A stretch of DNA of 64,000 nucleotides from Thalassolituus maritimus (GTDB taxonomy: Bacteria; Pseudomonadota; Gammaproteobacteria; Pseudomonadales; Oceanobacteraceae), in NCBI RefSeq assembly GCF_900156675.1, contig NZ_FTOH01000002.1:124001-188000 (forward strand), given 5' to 3'. Numbering within the stretch: position 1 is the stretch's first letter; the number at the start of each line of letters is the position of its first letter. The notes under the pieces were generated by a model. It did not search any database, had not been told where the DNA came from, and was given only the letters and a program-made list of their open reading frames with translations. The position numbers and the translations under genes are program-made. Shown in pieces: positions 45,507-55,226 of this stretch.

Positions 45507-46382
45507 TTAAAAAGTGACTTCAACAGAGACGTTACCGACCACGGTATCGTTATTCGAATCACTACGCTGGATGTTGAATGCAGCATCGTAGCCGTACACA
45601 TCCTGCCCCGTAATAGTAATGCCAATATCATCAGAAGAATCGGCAGATTCATGTGAAAGGTTATTTACTGCATCGAAGAAATAAATATCCCGTTCAGTAA
45701 AAGAGTAGGTCTCTGTACTCAAATCGAGAATAGAGTCCCCATCGTCCTCATTCGTCGTCGCAACAGATAACTTGGTTTCTGAATCTTCAAGGTTGTGCAA
45801 ACCGGCACAGAAAACATCTTCGTCGGTGACAATCAGGTCAGGGCCCCAATTCCAGCCCATTGAGCCTACCCGACCGGTGCTCTCTTTTAAGCGGATAAAT
45901 TCACTACTGGAAAAGAGGCTGACACCCGGCGCGACGGCACCTTCGACTTCCAACGTCAGTACGTTATTCGCCGAGCGATTGTACGTTCCAGCCCCCACCG
46001 TAGCTACTGCCGTCGACGTCACGCTGCGAATTTCAACGAAGCCACCAGCATTACAGGAGGCAAATTCAAAGCCACTCTCAGCCTCTGCACTTTCCCGAAT
46101 AACGAGAAATTCAAGACGGCTTTCATAGCGTTTGAAGTCAGGACCGCTCGTATTGGCATCCGTGTAGGTATTATTACGTACACCAACCCAGGTACCTGTA
46201 ATTTCATTATCGCCTCTTAACTGCAGCAACTCTGCTGTTGAGCGATAATCATCCAGCGTAAAGTAGGTCAGATCTGTCGGAAAGTTATCCTCATCTGAAC
46301 TGCTTGAGCCTGAACCACCACCACCGCAGCCGACCATGGCCAGGGTGATAAGTGAAAGTGGTAATATTTTTATTTTTTTCAT
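45507..46382 (-). CDS. Small secreted lipoprotein, function unknown
   Basis: 291 residues. Lipobox AMVGCGGGG (Cys about 19) followed by a Gly/Ser linker predicts an outer-membrane lipoprotein. The rest is beta-rich, without a motif I recognise; it contains GTWVGVRNNTYTD and SMGWNWGPDLIVTDEDV. The ribosome-binding site GGAGGG is good, and the first codons are A-rich. It lies between the two propeller-cytochrome paralogues, convergent with the first, which raises the possibility of a functional link (inference only). Confidence 0.75.
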   Translation of the reverse strand: MKKIKILPLSLITLAMVGCGGGGSGSSSSDEDNFPTDLTYFTLDDYRSTAELLQLRGDNEITGTWVGVRNNTYTDANTSGPDFKRYESRLEFLVIRESAEAESGFEFASCNAGGFVEIRSVTSTAVATVGAGTYNRSANNVLTLEVEGAVAPGVSLFSSSEFIRLKESTGRVGSMGWNWGPDLIVTDEDVFCAGLHNLEDSETKLSVATTNEDDGDSILDLSTETYSFTERDIYFFDAVNNLSHESADSSDDIGITITGQDVYGYDAAFNIQRSDSNNDTVVGNVSVEVTF

Positions 46383-46420
46383 AAGCCCTCCGGCTTAATC
46401 GATATTTTTAAAACCTGAAA

Positions 46421-46708
46421 TCAGGCTGCAGCACGGATAATTTCTGCGTACTCTTTGCCCTGTGCATGAGAGTCGATGGTCTCAAGCAACGACACACCCT
46501 CAGCATTTTTTGCATCCAGGTTGTGGCCTTCGGCTGCAAACAGTTTAATAAAATCTGCAAAAGTGCCCGGCACCATGTGGCGGTAAGCACGAATGACGGC
46601 GATGTAGTCTGCGTCTGAACCGTCGTAGCTTTCGGCAACCAGAAATTCACGTAGTTGCGCTTCCGACCATTCACCACCAAATACTTTTTCTTTATCTTTC
46701 TTCTGCAT
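46421..46708 (-). CDS. PA4642-family small protein
   Basis: 95 residues, soluble. The pattern FLVAESYDGSDADYIAVIRAYRHMV, then FADFIKLFAAEGHNLDAKN and a final helix, matches the PA4642 family as I recall it, a conserved pseudomonad-type protein without assigned function. An ankyrin-like turn (GHNLDAKNAEGVSLLE) is visible. GGAGAGAG precedes the ATG. It lies between trmB and the lipoprotein gene on the same strand, possibly in one transcript. Confidence 0.75.
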   Translation of the reverse strand: MQKKDKEKVFGGEWSEAQLREFLVAESYDGSDADYIAVIRAYRHMVPGTFADFIKLFAAEGHNLDAKNAEGVSLLETIDSHAQGKEYAEIIRAAA

Positions 46709-46765
46709 TTTCTCTCTCCTAAATACATTTCGTGTAGATAGCCATCAGACTATCTGCACATAATC

Positions 46766-47476
46766 TCAAACTTTCCGGAACATCAGATCCCAGACACCGT
46801 GCCCTTTGTTCTCGCCACGTTTTTCAAACTTGGTGTACGGGCGATGTTCCGGGCGCGGTACATATTCATTTTTACCGGCAACGTTTTCGTAGCCTTCCTG
46901 CGCTTCCATGACTTCCATCATGTGCTCTGCGTAGTTTTCCCAGTCAGTCGCCATATGGAACACGCCACCCGGCTTCAGGACACGTCGCAAGGTCTGCGCG
47001 AATTCTGGCTGTACGATACGGCGCTTATGGTGCTTTTTCTTGTGCCATGGGTCCGGGAAAAACAACTGAACCGTATCAATGCTGTTATCAGGAATCAGCT
47101 TCAGCACTTCAATCGCATCGTCTTTGTAAGTTCGCAGATTTGTGACACCGGCTTCTTCCGCCAGGTTCAACAGTGAGCCGACCCCGGGCAAGTGTACTTC
47201 AACACCGATAAAGTCCTTCTCGGGCGCCGCTGCGGCCATCTGCACCAGAGACTGCCCCATGCCGTAGCCAATCTCGAGCACAACATGGCCGTCTCGACCA
47301 AAGACCGTAGGCGGATCAATTTCGCCCTGCTCAAGCTCCAGCCCCATGATCGGCCACTGGCGATCCAGCCCACCTTGTTGGCCTTTGGTAAGACGGCCAG
47401 CACGGATCACAAAACTTTTTATGCCACGGCGGTATTGTGGCTTGTCGGCATCGCCAACCTGATTAGTGTCAGACAC
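46766..47476 (-). CDS. trmB: tRNA (guanine-N7-)-methyltransferase TrmB
   Basis: S-adenosylmethionine-dependent methylation of G46 in tRNA. 236 residues. SAM-binding motif [17 protein letters not shown] near residue 65. The family motif [17 protein letters not shown] lies near 140, and [17 protein letters not shown] at the end. GTG start, immediately downstream of the DUF423 gene (5-nt gap), so the two are probably co-transcribed. Confidence 0.95.
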   Translation of the reverse strand: MSDTNQVGDADKPQYRRGIKSFVIRAGRLTKGQQGGLDRQWPIMGLELEQGEIDPPTVFGRDGHVVLEIGYGMGQSLVQMAAAAPEKDFIGVEVHLPGVGSLLNLAEEAGVTNLRTYKDDAIEVLKLIPDNSIDTVQLFFPDPWHKKKHHKRRIVQPEFAQTLRRVLKPGGVFHMATDWENYAEHMMEVMEAQEGYENVAGKNEYVPRPEHRPYTKFEKRGENKGHGVWDLMFRKV

Positions 47477-47481
47477 TCGCT

Positions 47482-47877
47482 TTACTCGCTGTCAGAAGGG
47501 GATTGAGGAAGACGGAATGCCGCCAGAATCAGAAACGCCCAGGCAATCAGCCAGCTAACGCCTCCGAACGGTGTAATAACACCCAGAAAACGCTGTCCTG
47601 TCATGGCCATGGCGTAAAGGCTACCGCTAAACAGAATCAAACCCAGAGTCATCATAATCGCGCTACGACGGATCCAGGACGCCGGACGCACATACAACCA
47701 CGCCGACATTGCCAGCAGAACAACCGCATGCATCAGGTGATACAGCACCCCGGTTTCATACGCTGCCATCAATTCTGGCTCTATGACTCCCTTGAGCCCA
47801 TGAGCACCAAACGCACCGAATGCTACCCCGGTAAATCCAGCCACGGCGGCTGTATTCAAGCAGGCTCTGGCTCGCAT
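47482..47877 (-). CDS. DUF423 inner-membrane protein (YgdD-like)
   Basis: 131 residues from the ATG with GGGGAGAG upstream; the frame is open 40 codons further up but without family similarity. About four transmembrane helices. The DUF423 signature [16 protein letters not shown] is at the N-terminus, with [12 protein letters not shown] following. The E. coli homologue YgdD has no firmly assigned function. It precedes trmB in the same direction. Confidence 0.85.
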   Translation of the reverse strand: MRARACLNTAAVAGFTGVAFGAFGAHGLKGVIEPELMAAYETGVLYHLMHAVVLLAMSAWLYVRPASWIRRSAIMMTLGLILFSGSLYAMAMTGQRFLGVITPFGGVSWLIAWAFLILAAFRLPQSPSDSE

Positions 47878-48122
47878 TGTCTCTCCCCGGAAAAAAGCTC
47901 GATTATAAAGCAGACAGAGACTCAGGTCACAGTATTGACCACCATCGGACAAGTTTTTACACCGCGGCGTACTATGTCCACACAAGACCTTGATCATGTA
48001 CCCCTGTCGGCCAGTGTGTTACGGATCTCTGTTCTCCCCCGGACACAGCCTCTATCGTCCTTCTCACACTGCGTTTCAATCGCAGTCATAACAATAAAAA
48101 AACGACTCATCGGGTAGACCAA

Positions 48123-51100
48123 ATGACGATAACAACAAAAGCTCGCAGGCTGGCGATGGCCCTGACCTGTGGCGCGGGGTTAATAACGACCGCTACAGAT
48201 GTATCTGCCAGCGTAGAAGGTTACGCAACCAAGAACGGCGATGCCTGGCAGGGTAGCCTTGAACAAGTACTTAAGCTTCAGTTCGTTGCCGATTTCATTG
48301 GCAACCGTGGCAATGTAGAACCATTTCTGATTCCCCAGGCAAAGTCGTACTCCATGACGACTTTCCGCAATCAGAGTGTCGCCATCGACTTTCGGGCAAA
48401 GCATCTGACGCCAGAAGGCGAGCCAGACAATAATCTCAGCTGGAGCATCGCAGAGGCACCACTTCATGGCCGTCTCGAAGGCACGCCACCTAACGTGCGT
48501 TACATCCCGGATGCCGAGTACACGGGCTACGACCGCATTGTATTTAACGTCAGTGACAACCTCGATGGTGACACCAACGGTACCATCGATATTAAGGTGC
48601 AGGGTTCTTACACCAACTTTGAATCCGGACAGGTTCGTCCACTGGTTCTGAACTCGGACAACACTCGCCTGTATGCGCTGAATACACCCGACGGCAAACT
48701 GGAAGTCTTTGATGTCAGCGGCGAAACACCTGAGCTTCTGCACAGTGTACCGGTGGGTCTGGAGCCCGTTGCAATCGCCTTGCGTAACGACAATGAAGCC
48801 TGGGTCGTGAATCACCTGTCGGACAACGTCAGTGTGGTCAAACTGAATGCCGATATCCCGTACGTTAAGAAAACCCTGCACGTCGGTGATGAGCCACAGG
48901 ATATTGTCTTCGCCGGACGCAACAATGCACGGGCCTTCGTCACCACCGCGCACCGCGGCCAACATTCCCCATCGGATCTGGATGCCATGACACCGGGCAC
49001 CGACCGTGCGGATGTGTGGGTCTTCGATGCCCCTGACGCTGAAATGGAAAAGGTCATTACCTTGTTTGGTATGGCACCACGTGGTCTGGCAGTCACACCA
49101 GACGGCGAAACGGTCTACGCGGCAATCTATAAGTCGGGCAACCAGACCACCACCGCCGCGCATAATTACCGTCTCTGGGGCAAAACCAGCACCTTAAATG
49201 GAAAGCCGGGGCCAAACACGGATGCAGACGGTGTCGTCGCCCCGAATACCGGCGTGATCGTCAAGTACGATGGTGAAAACTGGCGTGATGTCTACGGTAC
49301 CAAATGGGATCATCAGATCTACTTTGAACTGCCGGATTATGACGTATTCAAGATTGATGCGACGGCCTCTGATCCGAAAGCCGTTGGAGAATACAGCGGC
49401 GTTGGTAATGCCCTGTTCAATATGACAGTGAACCCGGCTAACGGCGCTGTGTACGTCAGTAATATGGACGCCCGCAACGAACTGCAGTACGAAGGCCACG
49501 GCCATCGTAGTGATAAGCAGACCCTGCGCGGACGCTTTATCAAGAACCAGATTACGGTCATCAAAGACGGCAGTGTCACTCCGCGTGAGCTGAACAGCCA
49601 CCTGCGCGACAGCAACCCGGACGGCTCACCGTCTGAGAATGCCCGCTCACTGGCAATGCCTCTTGAAATGGTCGTGGATAGCGCCGGTGAAAACCTCTAT
49701 GTCGCCGCGTACAGCTCGTCGAAGATTGGTATTTTCAATACCCGCGAACTGGAAAACGGCAGTTTCACGCCTTCTGAGGCAAACCACATCGAAGTCTCCG
49801 GTGGCGGCCCTGCGGGTATCGCGCTGGATGAAGCACGTGATCGCATGTATGTGCTGACGCGCTTCAATAACTCGGTTGCAGTGATTGATCTGAGTGAACG
49901 CCGCGAAACTCAGAGCGTTGCCATGTACAACCCAGAGCCGGACTACATTACCGAAGGCCGCCCCTTTCTGTATGACGCACGCTTCAGCTCAGGCCGTGGC
50001 GACTCGTCATGCGGCTCCTGTCACCTGTTCGGCGACATGGATGGCCTCGCGTGGGAACTGGGTAACCCGGACGGTGTGACTACGGAAAACCCGCGTGGCT
50101 ACGTAAACTTCTTTATGGAGATGAACGCCCTGCCAGTGCACCACCCACTGAAAGGCCCAATGCTTACGCAATCCTTCCGTGGCATGGACTTCCAGGGACC
50201 TCTGCACTGGCGCGGTGATAAAACCGGTGCCTACCGTGTAGAAGGTGAATCACTGGAACACGCCGCCTTTAAAGAGTTCCGTGGCGCCTTTACTGAACTG
50301 CTGGGCCGTGCCGAAGTGCCGACCGAGGAAGAGATGAACAAGTTCGCTGACTTCGTACTGCAGATGCGTTATCCACCGAATCCTAACCGGAATCTCGACG
50401 ATACCCTGACCGCCGAAGCGGAGTACGGTGCCAATATCTACTTCAATGAGAAGACCACCGGCTTCGAAGCAGAGAGTACAGGCAACGTCGCCATGATTAC
50501 CTGTAACGACTGCCACGAAGTAGAGCCCGAGATCGAACGCTTCGGCACCTCTACCTTGATGAGCTTCGAAGGCACAGAAACCACGCAGGATATGAAAGTG
50601 GCACACCTGCGTAACGTCTACACCCGCGTCGGCATGTTCGGCCTCAAGCTACGGGAGAGAACGTCAACCGCGAAGGAGATGGGGCCACAGGTCACGGGCT
50701 TCGGCCTGTCGCACGACGGCGCGATTGATACGCTGGAAAACTTCCTGTCGCTGAATGTATTCCACGTAGATACCCCGGACATTCCGGAAGTTATGGAATT
50801 TGTGACTCAGATGCCGACCGGCCTGGCTCCGATTGTCGGCCAGCAGGCAACCTTCAACCTGAGTTCTCAATCTGACGCAGACCTGGTATCGACCATGATG
50901 GCTCAGGCACTGGCGCATACCTTTGACAGCAGCGTGCGTAAACAGAAGTGCGACCTGATCGCCAATGGCGTTGTTGGTGGTGAAGAACGCGCATGGCGCT
51001 TTGCCGATACCGGTGCCAACGCCGGGTCATTCGTCGATATGAACGGCGACACCAGCAGCTTCAGCCGCCTGCGTTGGACCAGCCTGATTCCGGGCAACAG

Positions 51101-51353
51101 CATCACCTTTACCTGTGCAGCTCCGGGCAGCGGCGAGCGCCTCGCTTTCGACCGTGACGAAGACGGTATCTACAACCTTGCCGATGCAGAAACGTCTGGT
51201 CGTAAGCCAACGTCCGTTCAGTCTCCTGACCCGGACGCTGAGCCGGTACAGGTTGAGCGGGCTGCTGGTGCTTTCTGGCGCGAGGAATCGCAGAAGAACA
51301 GCGGCATCTTCCCGGATTTCGACCACTTCTGGGCGTTTGATTTCTTTAATTAA
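48123..51353 (+). CDS. YVTN beta-propeller / di-heme cytochrome c protein, copy 2
   Basis: 1076 residues, a full-length paralogue of the protein at 42222 with the same order: Sec signal (to about 30), Ig-like domain, beta-propeller, two c-type haem motifs C630-G-S-C-H634 and C794-N-D-C-H798, and the same end FPDF-HFWAF. Long identical blocks are visible (GNALFNMTVNPANG, TLRGRFIKNQITVI, EANHIEVSGGGPAGIALDE). Divergence is greatest at the signal peptide and in the 100 residues before the C-terminus. It has its own upstream region with an A-rich box resembling that of copy 1. Confidence 0.87.
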   Translation: MTITTKARRLAMALTCGAGLITTATDVSASVEGYATKNGDAWQGSLEQVLKLQFVADFIGNRGNVEPFLIPQAKSYSMTTFRNQSVAIDFRAKHLTPEGEPDNNLSWSIAEAPLHGRLEGTPPNVRYIPDAEYTGYDRIVFNVSDNLDGDTNGTIDIKVQGSYTNFESGQVRPLVLNSDNTRLYALNTPDGKLEVFDVSGETPELLHSVPVGLEPVAIALRNDNEAWVVNHLSDNVSVVKLNADIPYVKKTLHVGDEPQDIVFAGRNNARAFVTTAHRGQHSPSDLDAMTPGTDRADVWVFDAPDAEMEKVITLFGMAPRGLAVTPDGETVYAAIYKSGNQTTTAAHNYRLWGKTSTLNGKPGPNTDADGVVAPNTGVIVKYDGENWRDVYGTKWDHQIYFELPDYDVFKIDATASDPKAVGEYSGVGNALFNMTVNPANGAVYVSNMDARNELQYEGHGHRSDKQTLRGRFIKNQITVIKDGSVTPRELNSHLRDSNPDGSPSENARSLAMPLEMVVDSAGENLYVAAYSSSKIGIFNTRELENGSFTPSEANHIEVSGGGPAGIALDEARDRMYVLTRFNNSVAVIDLSERRETQSVAMYNPEPDYITEGRPFLYDARFSSGRGDSSCGSCHLFGDMDGLAWELGNPDGVTTENPRGYVNFFMEMNALPVHHPLKGPMLTQSFRGMDFQGPLHWRGDKTGAYRVEGESLEHAAFKEFRGAFTELLGRAEVPTEEEMNKFADFVLQMRYPPNPNRNLDDTLTAEAEYGANIYFNEKTTGFEAESTGNVAMITCNDCHEVEPEIERFGTSTLMSFEGTETTQDMKVAHLRNVYTRVGMFGLKLRERTSTAKEMGPQVTGFGLSHDGAIDTLENFLSLNVFHVDTPDIPEVMEFVTQMPTGLAPIVGQQATFNLSSQSDADLVSTMMAQALAHTFDSSVRKQKCDLIANGVVGGEERAWRFADTGANAGSFVDMNGDTSSFSRLRWTSLIPGNSITFTCAAPGSGERLAFDRDEDGIYNLADAETSGRKPTSVQSPDPDAEPVQVERAAGAFWREESQKNSGIFPDFDHFWAFDFFN

Positions 51354-51361
51354 CCCCGCCA

Positions 51362-51382
51362 CTCCCTTCTCGAGAGAGGGAG
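51362..51382 (+). terminator. Weak hairpin after cytochrome copy 2
   Basis: CTCCCT (51362-51367) and AGGGAG (51377-51382) flank a 9-nt loop. There is no T-tract, so it may be a weak or Rho-assisted terminator. Confidence 0.35.
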
Positions 51383-51402
51383 CGGATGGGCCAGTACAAA
51401 AA

Positions 51403-51551
51403 TGATTGGGGTACAGCGAGGTAAGCGTATGCGCCAGGACCGGGGCTGTTCCATACAGCCCTCGGCATTTCCGCCATCCTTGGCGGTCAGATGGCGCATC
51501 CGAGCGTACAGGGATGTATTTACCGCGTCTTACCGAGCTTTATCCCAATCA
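51403..51551. repeat. Non-coding palindromic element with terminal inverted repeats (MITE/REP-like)
   Basis: A 149-bp element. Its 23-nt ends, beginning TGATTGGG, are inverted repeats matching at 19 of 23 positions (51403-51425 against 51529-51551). Inside are ATGCGCC (51429-51435) and GGCGCAT (51493-51499), then two perfect hairpins: GGGCTGT-TCCAT-ACAGCCC (51443-51461) and CCGCCA-TCCT-TGGCGG (51471-51486). No open frame. It fills most of the gap between cytochrome copy 2 and ubiD. Confidence 0.7.
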
Positions 51552-51647
51552 CTTAAATTCGCCCCTGCTCCTGACTAACCCCACCTCTACTTCCCTCAAG
51601 CGAAGCTGTTAGAATGCTCCCCCTGATTCAAACAGTGAGAGCTTCTC

Positions 51648-53126
51648 GTGAAATACGCAGACCTGCGCGACTTCATCAAGAAACTGGAAAAACGCGGTGA
51701 ACTGGTTCGTATCAAAGAGCCTGTTGACCCACACCTCGAAATGACCGAACTGGCCGACCGCGTACTCCGCGCTAAAGGCCCCGCTCTGCTGTTTGAAAAC
51801 CCCAAAGGTTATGACATGCCCGTACTGGCCAACCTGTTTGGCACACCCGAACGTGTGGCGATGGGGATGGGTGAAGATTCCGTTGAGGCGCTGCGCGAAA
51901 TCGGCAAGCTGCTCGCTTTCCTGAAAGAACCCGAGCCACCCAAAGGCCTGAAAGATGCCTGGTCGAAGCTGCCAATCTTCAAGAAAGTGCTGGCCATGGG
52001 CCCGAAAGAAGTGAAAAAAGCGGCATGTCAGGAAATTGTGATTGAAGGCGACGACGTCGATCTTTCAAAGATTCCGGTTCAGCACTGCTGGCCTGGCGAC
52101 GCAGGCCCGCTAATTACCTGGCCGTTAGTGATTACCAAAGGCCCGCACAAAGAGCGCCATAATCTAGGTATCTACCGCCAACAGGTCATCGGTAAAAATC
52201 GCGTGATCATGCGCTGGTTGAGCCATCGTGGTGGCGCGCTTGATTTCCGTGAATGGCAGCAGGAGCACCCGGGTAAACCCTTCCCGGTAACCGTGGCTCT
52301 GGGGGCAGATCCAGCGACGATTCTGGGCGCGGTCACTCCAGTGCCCGATACCCTGAGCGAATACGCCTTTGCTGGCCTGCTGCGTGATTCACGCACGGAA
52401 CTGGTGAAGAGTATCGGCAACAACCTGATGGTTCCGGCGTCGGCTGAAATCGTGCTGGAGGGTGTGATCCACCCAGACGACATGGCCCCTGAAGGTCCGT
52501 TTGGTGACCACACAGGGTATTACAACGAAGTGGATCACTTCCCGGTCTTTACGGTTGAGCGTATTACTCACCGCAAAGACCCGATCTATCACAGTACCTA
52601 CACCGGCCGTCCACCAGACGAACCCGCGATTCTGGGTGTTGCTCTGAACGAAGTCTTCGTGCCGATTCTGCAAAAGCAGTTTCCGGAAATCGTCGATTTT
52701 TATCTGCCGCCAGAAGGTTGTTCCTATCGCATGGCGGTGGTCAGCATGAAGAAACAGTACCCCGGCCACGCCAAGCGCGTAATGATGGGGGTCTGGTCAT
52801 TCCTGCGACAGTTTATGTACACCAAGTTTGTGATCGTGGTCGACGATGACGTCGACACCCGCAACTGGGAAGACGTGATCTGGGCCATTACCACCCGCAT
52901 GGACCCCGCACGCGACACCACCATGATTGAAAATACGCCCATCGATTACCTCGACTTTGCGTCGCCGGTGTCCGGGCTCGGCTCGAAAATGGGTTTAGAC
53001 GCGACCAATAAAATGCCGGGGGAAACCGACCGTGAATGGGGTGTACCGATTGCGATGGACGACGACGTCAAAGACAGCGTCGACCAACTGGTCAGGAAAA
53101 TCGGTAAAGACATTGGTCTGAAATGA
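51648..53126 (+). CDS. ubiD: UbiD, 3-octaprenyl-4-hydroxybenzoate carboxy-lyase
   Basis: Prenylated-FMN-dependent decarboxylase of ubiquinone synthesis, 492 residues (E. coli 497). Conserved blocks are visible: [17 protein letters not shown] at the start, [38 protein letters not shown], the metal and cofactor region, and [25 protein letters not shown] start with GAGAG upstream. It overlaps the next gene by 4 nt. The UbiX flavin prenyltransferase it needs is not in the window. Confidence 0.95.
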   Translation: MKYADLRDFIKKLEKRGELVRIKEPVDPHLEMTELADRVLRAKGPALLFENPKGYDMPVLANLFGTPERVAMGMGEDSVEALREIGKLLAFLKEPEPPKGLKDAWSKLPIFKKVLAMGPKEVKKAACQEIVIEGDDVDLSKIPVQHCWPGDAGPLITWPLVITKGPHKERHNLGIYRQQVIGKNRVIMRWLSHRGGALDFREWQQEHPGKPFPVTVALGADPATILGAVTPVPDTLSEYAFAGLLRDSRTELVKSIGNNLMVPASAEIVLEGVIHPDDMAPEGPFGDHTGYYNEVDHFPVFTVERITHRKDPIYHSTYTGRPPDEPAILGVALNEVFVPILQKQFPEIVDFYLPPEGCSYRMAVVSMKKQYPGHAKRVMMGVWSFLRQFMYTKFVIVVDDDVDTRNWEDVIWAITTRMDPARDTTMIENTPIDYLDFASPVSGLGSKMGLDATNKMPGETDREWGVPIAMDDDVKDSVDQLVRKIGKDIGLK

Positions 53127-54205
53127 GTGATCCGGCCAACCCGAAGGATGGCAGAACGCACCGGATCACTTTTCAGCCGAACGGTGTCACGATTCGCTGC
53201 CGCTCTGATCAGACTATTGCCGATGCGGCCCTCGAACAACGTGTCATTCTGCCCGTAAGTTGCGAGAACGGTATTTGTCATGTGTGCATGGGCGAACGAC
53301 TGTCCGGTGAACTAGGCTTTCGTAATGAGCTGGGCAACCCAATACTTGAGCAGGATAATCAGGTATTATGCTGCGTAGCTTTTCCCAAATCTGACGTTGA
53401 GATTGTTATGACCGATGTATTCGCTCCGGACCACAAACAGCCCGCCACACTTGCATGTCAGGTGCAGTCGGTCGAGCTGCTGGCGGATGACGTTTACCGG
53501 GTAATACTTCTCGCACCTGCCGGCAAGGCTCCGGACTTCTGGGCCGGGCAGTATCTGATGCTGCACATCGGAAACGACGCAAACGAGGAGCAGCTGCCGT
53601 ACTCCATTGCTTCTGCTCCAGGCGCGCTCACAGGCAAAGAACCGCGGGAAATTGAGCTGCACATTGCGGCCAACAGCGACAAGGCAAATGAGGTAGTGAA
53701 CTTCCTGCAGCAAGCCGTCATCGCCCGTATCACTGTTCCTGCCGGCGACTGCTATATAAACCAGCATTTTCTTGATCAACGCAAAGGGCAACCTTTACTC
53801 ATGGTGGCTGCTGGTTCAGGGTTCTCACAAATCAAAGCTCTGATAGAAGCGACCCTCGCGCTCGACCCTGAGCGCGAGATTCACCTTTATTGGTCGAACC
53901 GCGCAGCAGTCGGCTTCTACCTGCCAGAGTTGCCACAAAGCTGGCAGAACAATTTTTCCAATTTCCATTACCATCCTATTATTCAGCAGCACGCCGATGA
54001 CTGGAATGGCCGCGCCGGCTGGATTTACGAAGTTATCCACGAAGATTTTGACGACCTGACAAACGTTGATATGTTCGCCTGCGGCTCACCTAACATGGTG
54101 TTCGGGACCCTCGATCAATTGGAACCTTTAGGCCTGAAAGAGTCCAATATGCATTCCGACGTATTTGCCTACGCCAATCGGGCCGATTTTTCAGCGAACA
54201 GTTAA
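53123..54205 (+). CDS. 2Fe-2S ferredoxin fused to FAD/NAD(P)H oxidoreductase
   Basis: 360 residues. N-terminal plant-type ferredoxin: C47-x4-C52-xx-C55 (CENGICHVC) and C83 or C84. An FNR-type FAD domain ([19 protein letters not shown]) and a nucleotide-binding domain ([28 protein letters not shown]) follow. This layout is that of AscD/CDP-glucoseen-reductase-like and dioxygenase-reductase proteins. In E. coli, ubiD is followed by the flavin reductase fre; here the partner carries an extra ferredoxin. The ATGA overlap with ubiD implies co-translation and suggests a link to flavin or electron supply (inference). Confidence 0.87.
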   Translation: MSDPANPKDGRTHRITFQPNGVTIRCRSDQTIADAALEQRVILPVSCENGICHVCMGERLSGELGFRNELGNPILEQDNQVLCCVAFPKSDVEIVMTDVFAPDHKQPATLACQVQSVELLADDVYRVILLAPAGKAPDFWAGQYLMLHIGNDANEEQLPYSIASAPGALTGKEPREIELHIAANSDKANEVVNFLQQAVIARITVPAGDCYINQHFLDQRKGQPLLMVAAGSGFSQIKALIEATLALDPEREIHLYWSNRAAVGFYLPELPQSWQNNFSNFHYHPIIQQHADDWNGRAGWIYEVIHEDFDDLTNVDMFACGSPNMVFGTLDQLEPLGLKESNMHSDVFAYANRADFSANS

Positions 54206-54337
54206 GCCGCAATAAATCTGTCTGATTTGAGCCCCAGAATGTCAGGGCTCGCTTGCACCAGAATGATTTTGGCGCAATGATCTGGCGAACAAAAAGACTT
54301 TCATACTCAATACCTCCTCCGGAGTAAGGATTTATTT

Positions 54338-55171
54338 GTGAATATCAATTGGGAACAACTGAACCTTGATCCACAGCTACTGTGGGCCGATTACATCCTT
54401 CCTTGGGGCACCCAGATCGTACTAGCTATTCTGGTGTTCTTTATCGGCCGCATCATCGCCCGTACCGTCACTAACGGGACGCGTAAGGTTATGGAGAAAG
54501 CCAGCCTTGAACCTATGCTGGTTAACTTCCTCGCCAATATTATTGGTAGCGTCCTGCTCCTGCTTGTTATTGTCTTCTCGCTATCGCAGTTAGGCGTTGA
54601 TACCACCTCTCTGGTCGCTCTTCTTGGTGCCGCCGGTCTGGCTGTTGGTCTGGCCTTGAAAGACTCGCTGTCCCACTTCGCTGCGGGTGTTATGTTGATC
54701 CTGTTCCGTCCATTCAAAGTGGGTGACTTCTGTGAGCTCGACAATGAAATGGGTACGGTTGAGCAGATCACTATACTGCATACGCGTCTTAAAACGCCGG
54801 ACAACAAAGTTATTACGATTCCTAACGGCAATGTGTTCTCCAGCACTATGACCAACTTCTCAGAGCAGCCAACCCGCCGCGTCGACATGGTGTTTGGTAT
54901 TGGCTACGGTTCGGATCTTCTTAAAGCGAAGAAAATCCTGGAAGAAATGTGTGCCGCCGACGAGCGTATTCTGGCCGACCCAGCACCTAAAATTGCCGTC
55001 CATGAACTGGCTGATTCGTCTGTGAATATTATCTGCCGCCCATGGGTAAACGCTGCGGACTTGTGGCCAGTGCACTGGGACATGATGGAAAAAGTGAAAC
55101 TTCGTTTCGATGAAGAAGGCATTGAAATTCCATTCCCACAGGTATCTGTGCATATGGAAAAAGACGACTGA
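54338..55171 (+). CDS. Small-conductance mechanosensitive channel MscS family
   Basis: 277 residues. Three N-terminal helices; the pore-lining TM3 reads GLAVGLALKDSLSHFAAG, followed by MLILFRPFKVGDF, the family hallmark. A cytoplasmic beta and alpha/beta vestibule completes the fold. Releases solutes during hypo-osmotic shock. GTG start with GGAGTAAGGA upstream. Monocistronic: 132 nt from the preceding gene and followed by a strong terminator. Confidence 0.93.
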   Translation: MNINWEQLNLDPQLLWADYILPWGTQIVLAILVFFIGRIIARTVTNGTRKVMEKASLEPMLVNFLANIIGSVLLLLVIVFSLSQLGVDTTSLVALLGAAGLAVGLALKDSLSHFAAGVMLILFRPFKVGDFCELDNEMGTVEQITILHTRLKTPDNKVITIPNGNVFSSTMTNFSEQPTRRVDMVFGIGYGSDLLKAKKILEEMCAADERILADPAPKIAVHELADSSVNIICRPWVNAADLWPVHWDMMEKVKLRFDEEGIEIPFPQVSVHMEKDD

Positions 55172-55192
55172 TTTATTATCACACTAAAGAAG

Positions 55193-55216
55193 ACCGGCGA
55201 ATGCGCCGGTTTTTTT
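55193..55216 (+). terminator. Intrinsic terminator after mscS
   Basis: ACCGGCG (55193-55199), loop AATG, CGCCGGT (55204-55210), then six further T. It lies between convergent mscS and the EAL gene. Confidence 0.92.
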
Positions 55217-55226
55217 ATGGCCGCAC

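Noticed and set aside
48180-49163. 327-codon open frame antisense to cytochrome copy 2
   Set aside because: Fully covered by a convincing gene on the other strand; no motif, and an artefact of GC-rich coding sequence.
42222-51353. Possibility that the two cytochrome genes are a recent tandem duplication or assembly artefact
   Set aside because: The copies differ at many codons and in their signal peptides and C-terminal regions, and have different genes between them, so they are old paralogues.
54229-54250. GAGCCC/GGGCTC hairpin after the ferredoxin-reductase gene as terminator
   Set aside because: Stem of 6 with a 10-nt loop and no T-tract; too weak to call.
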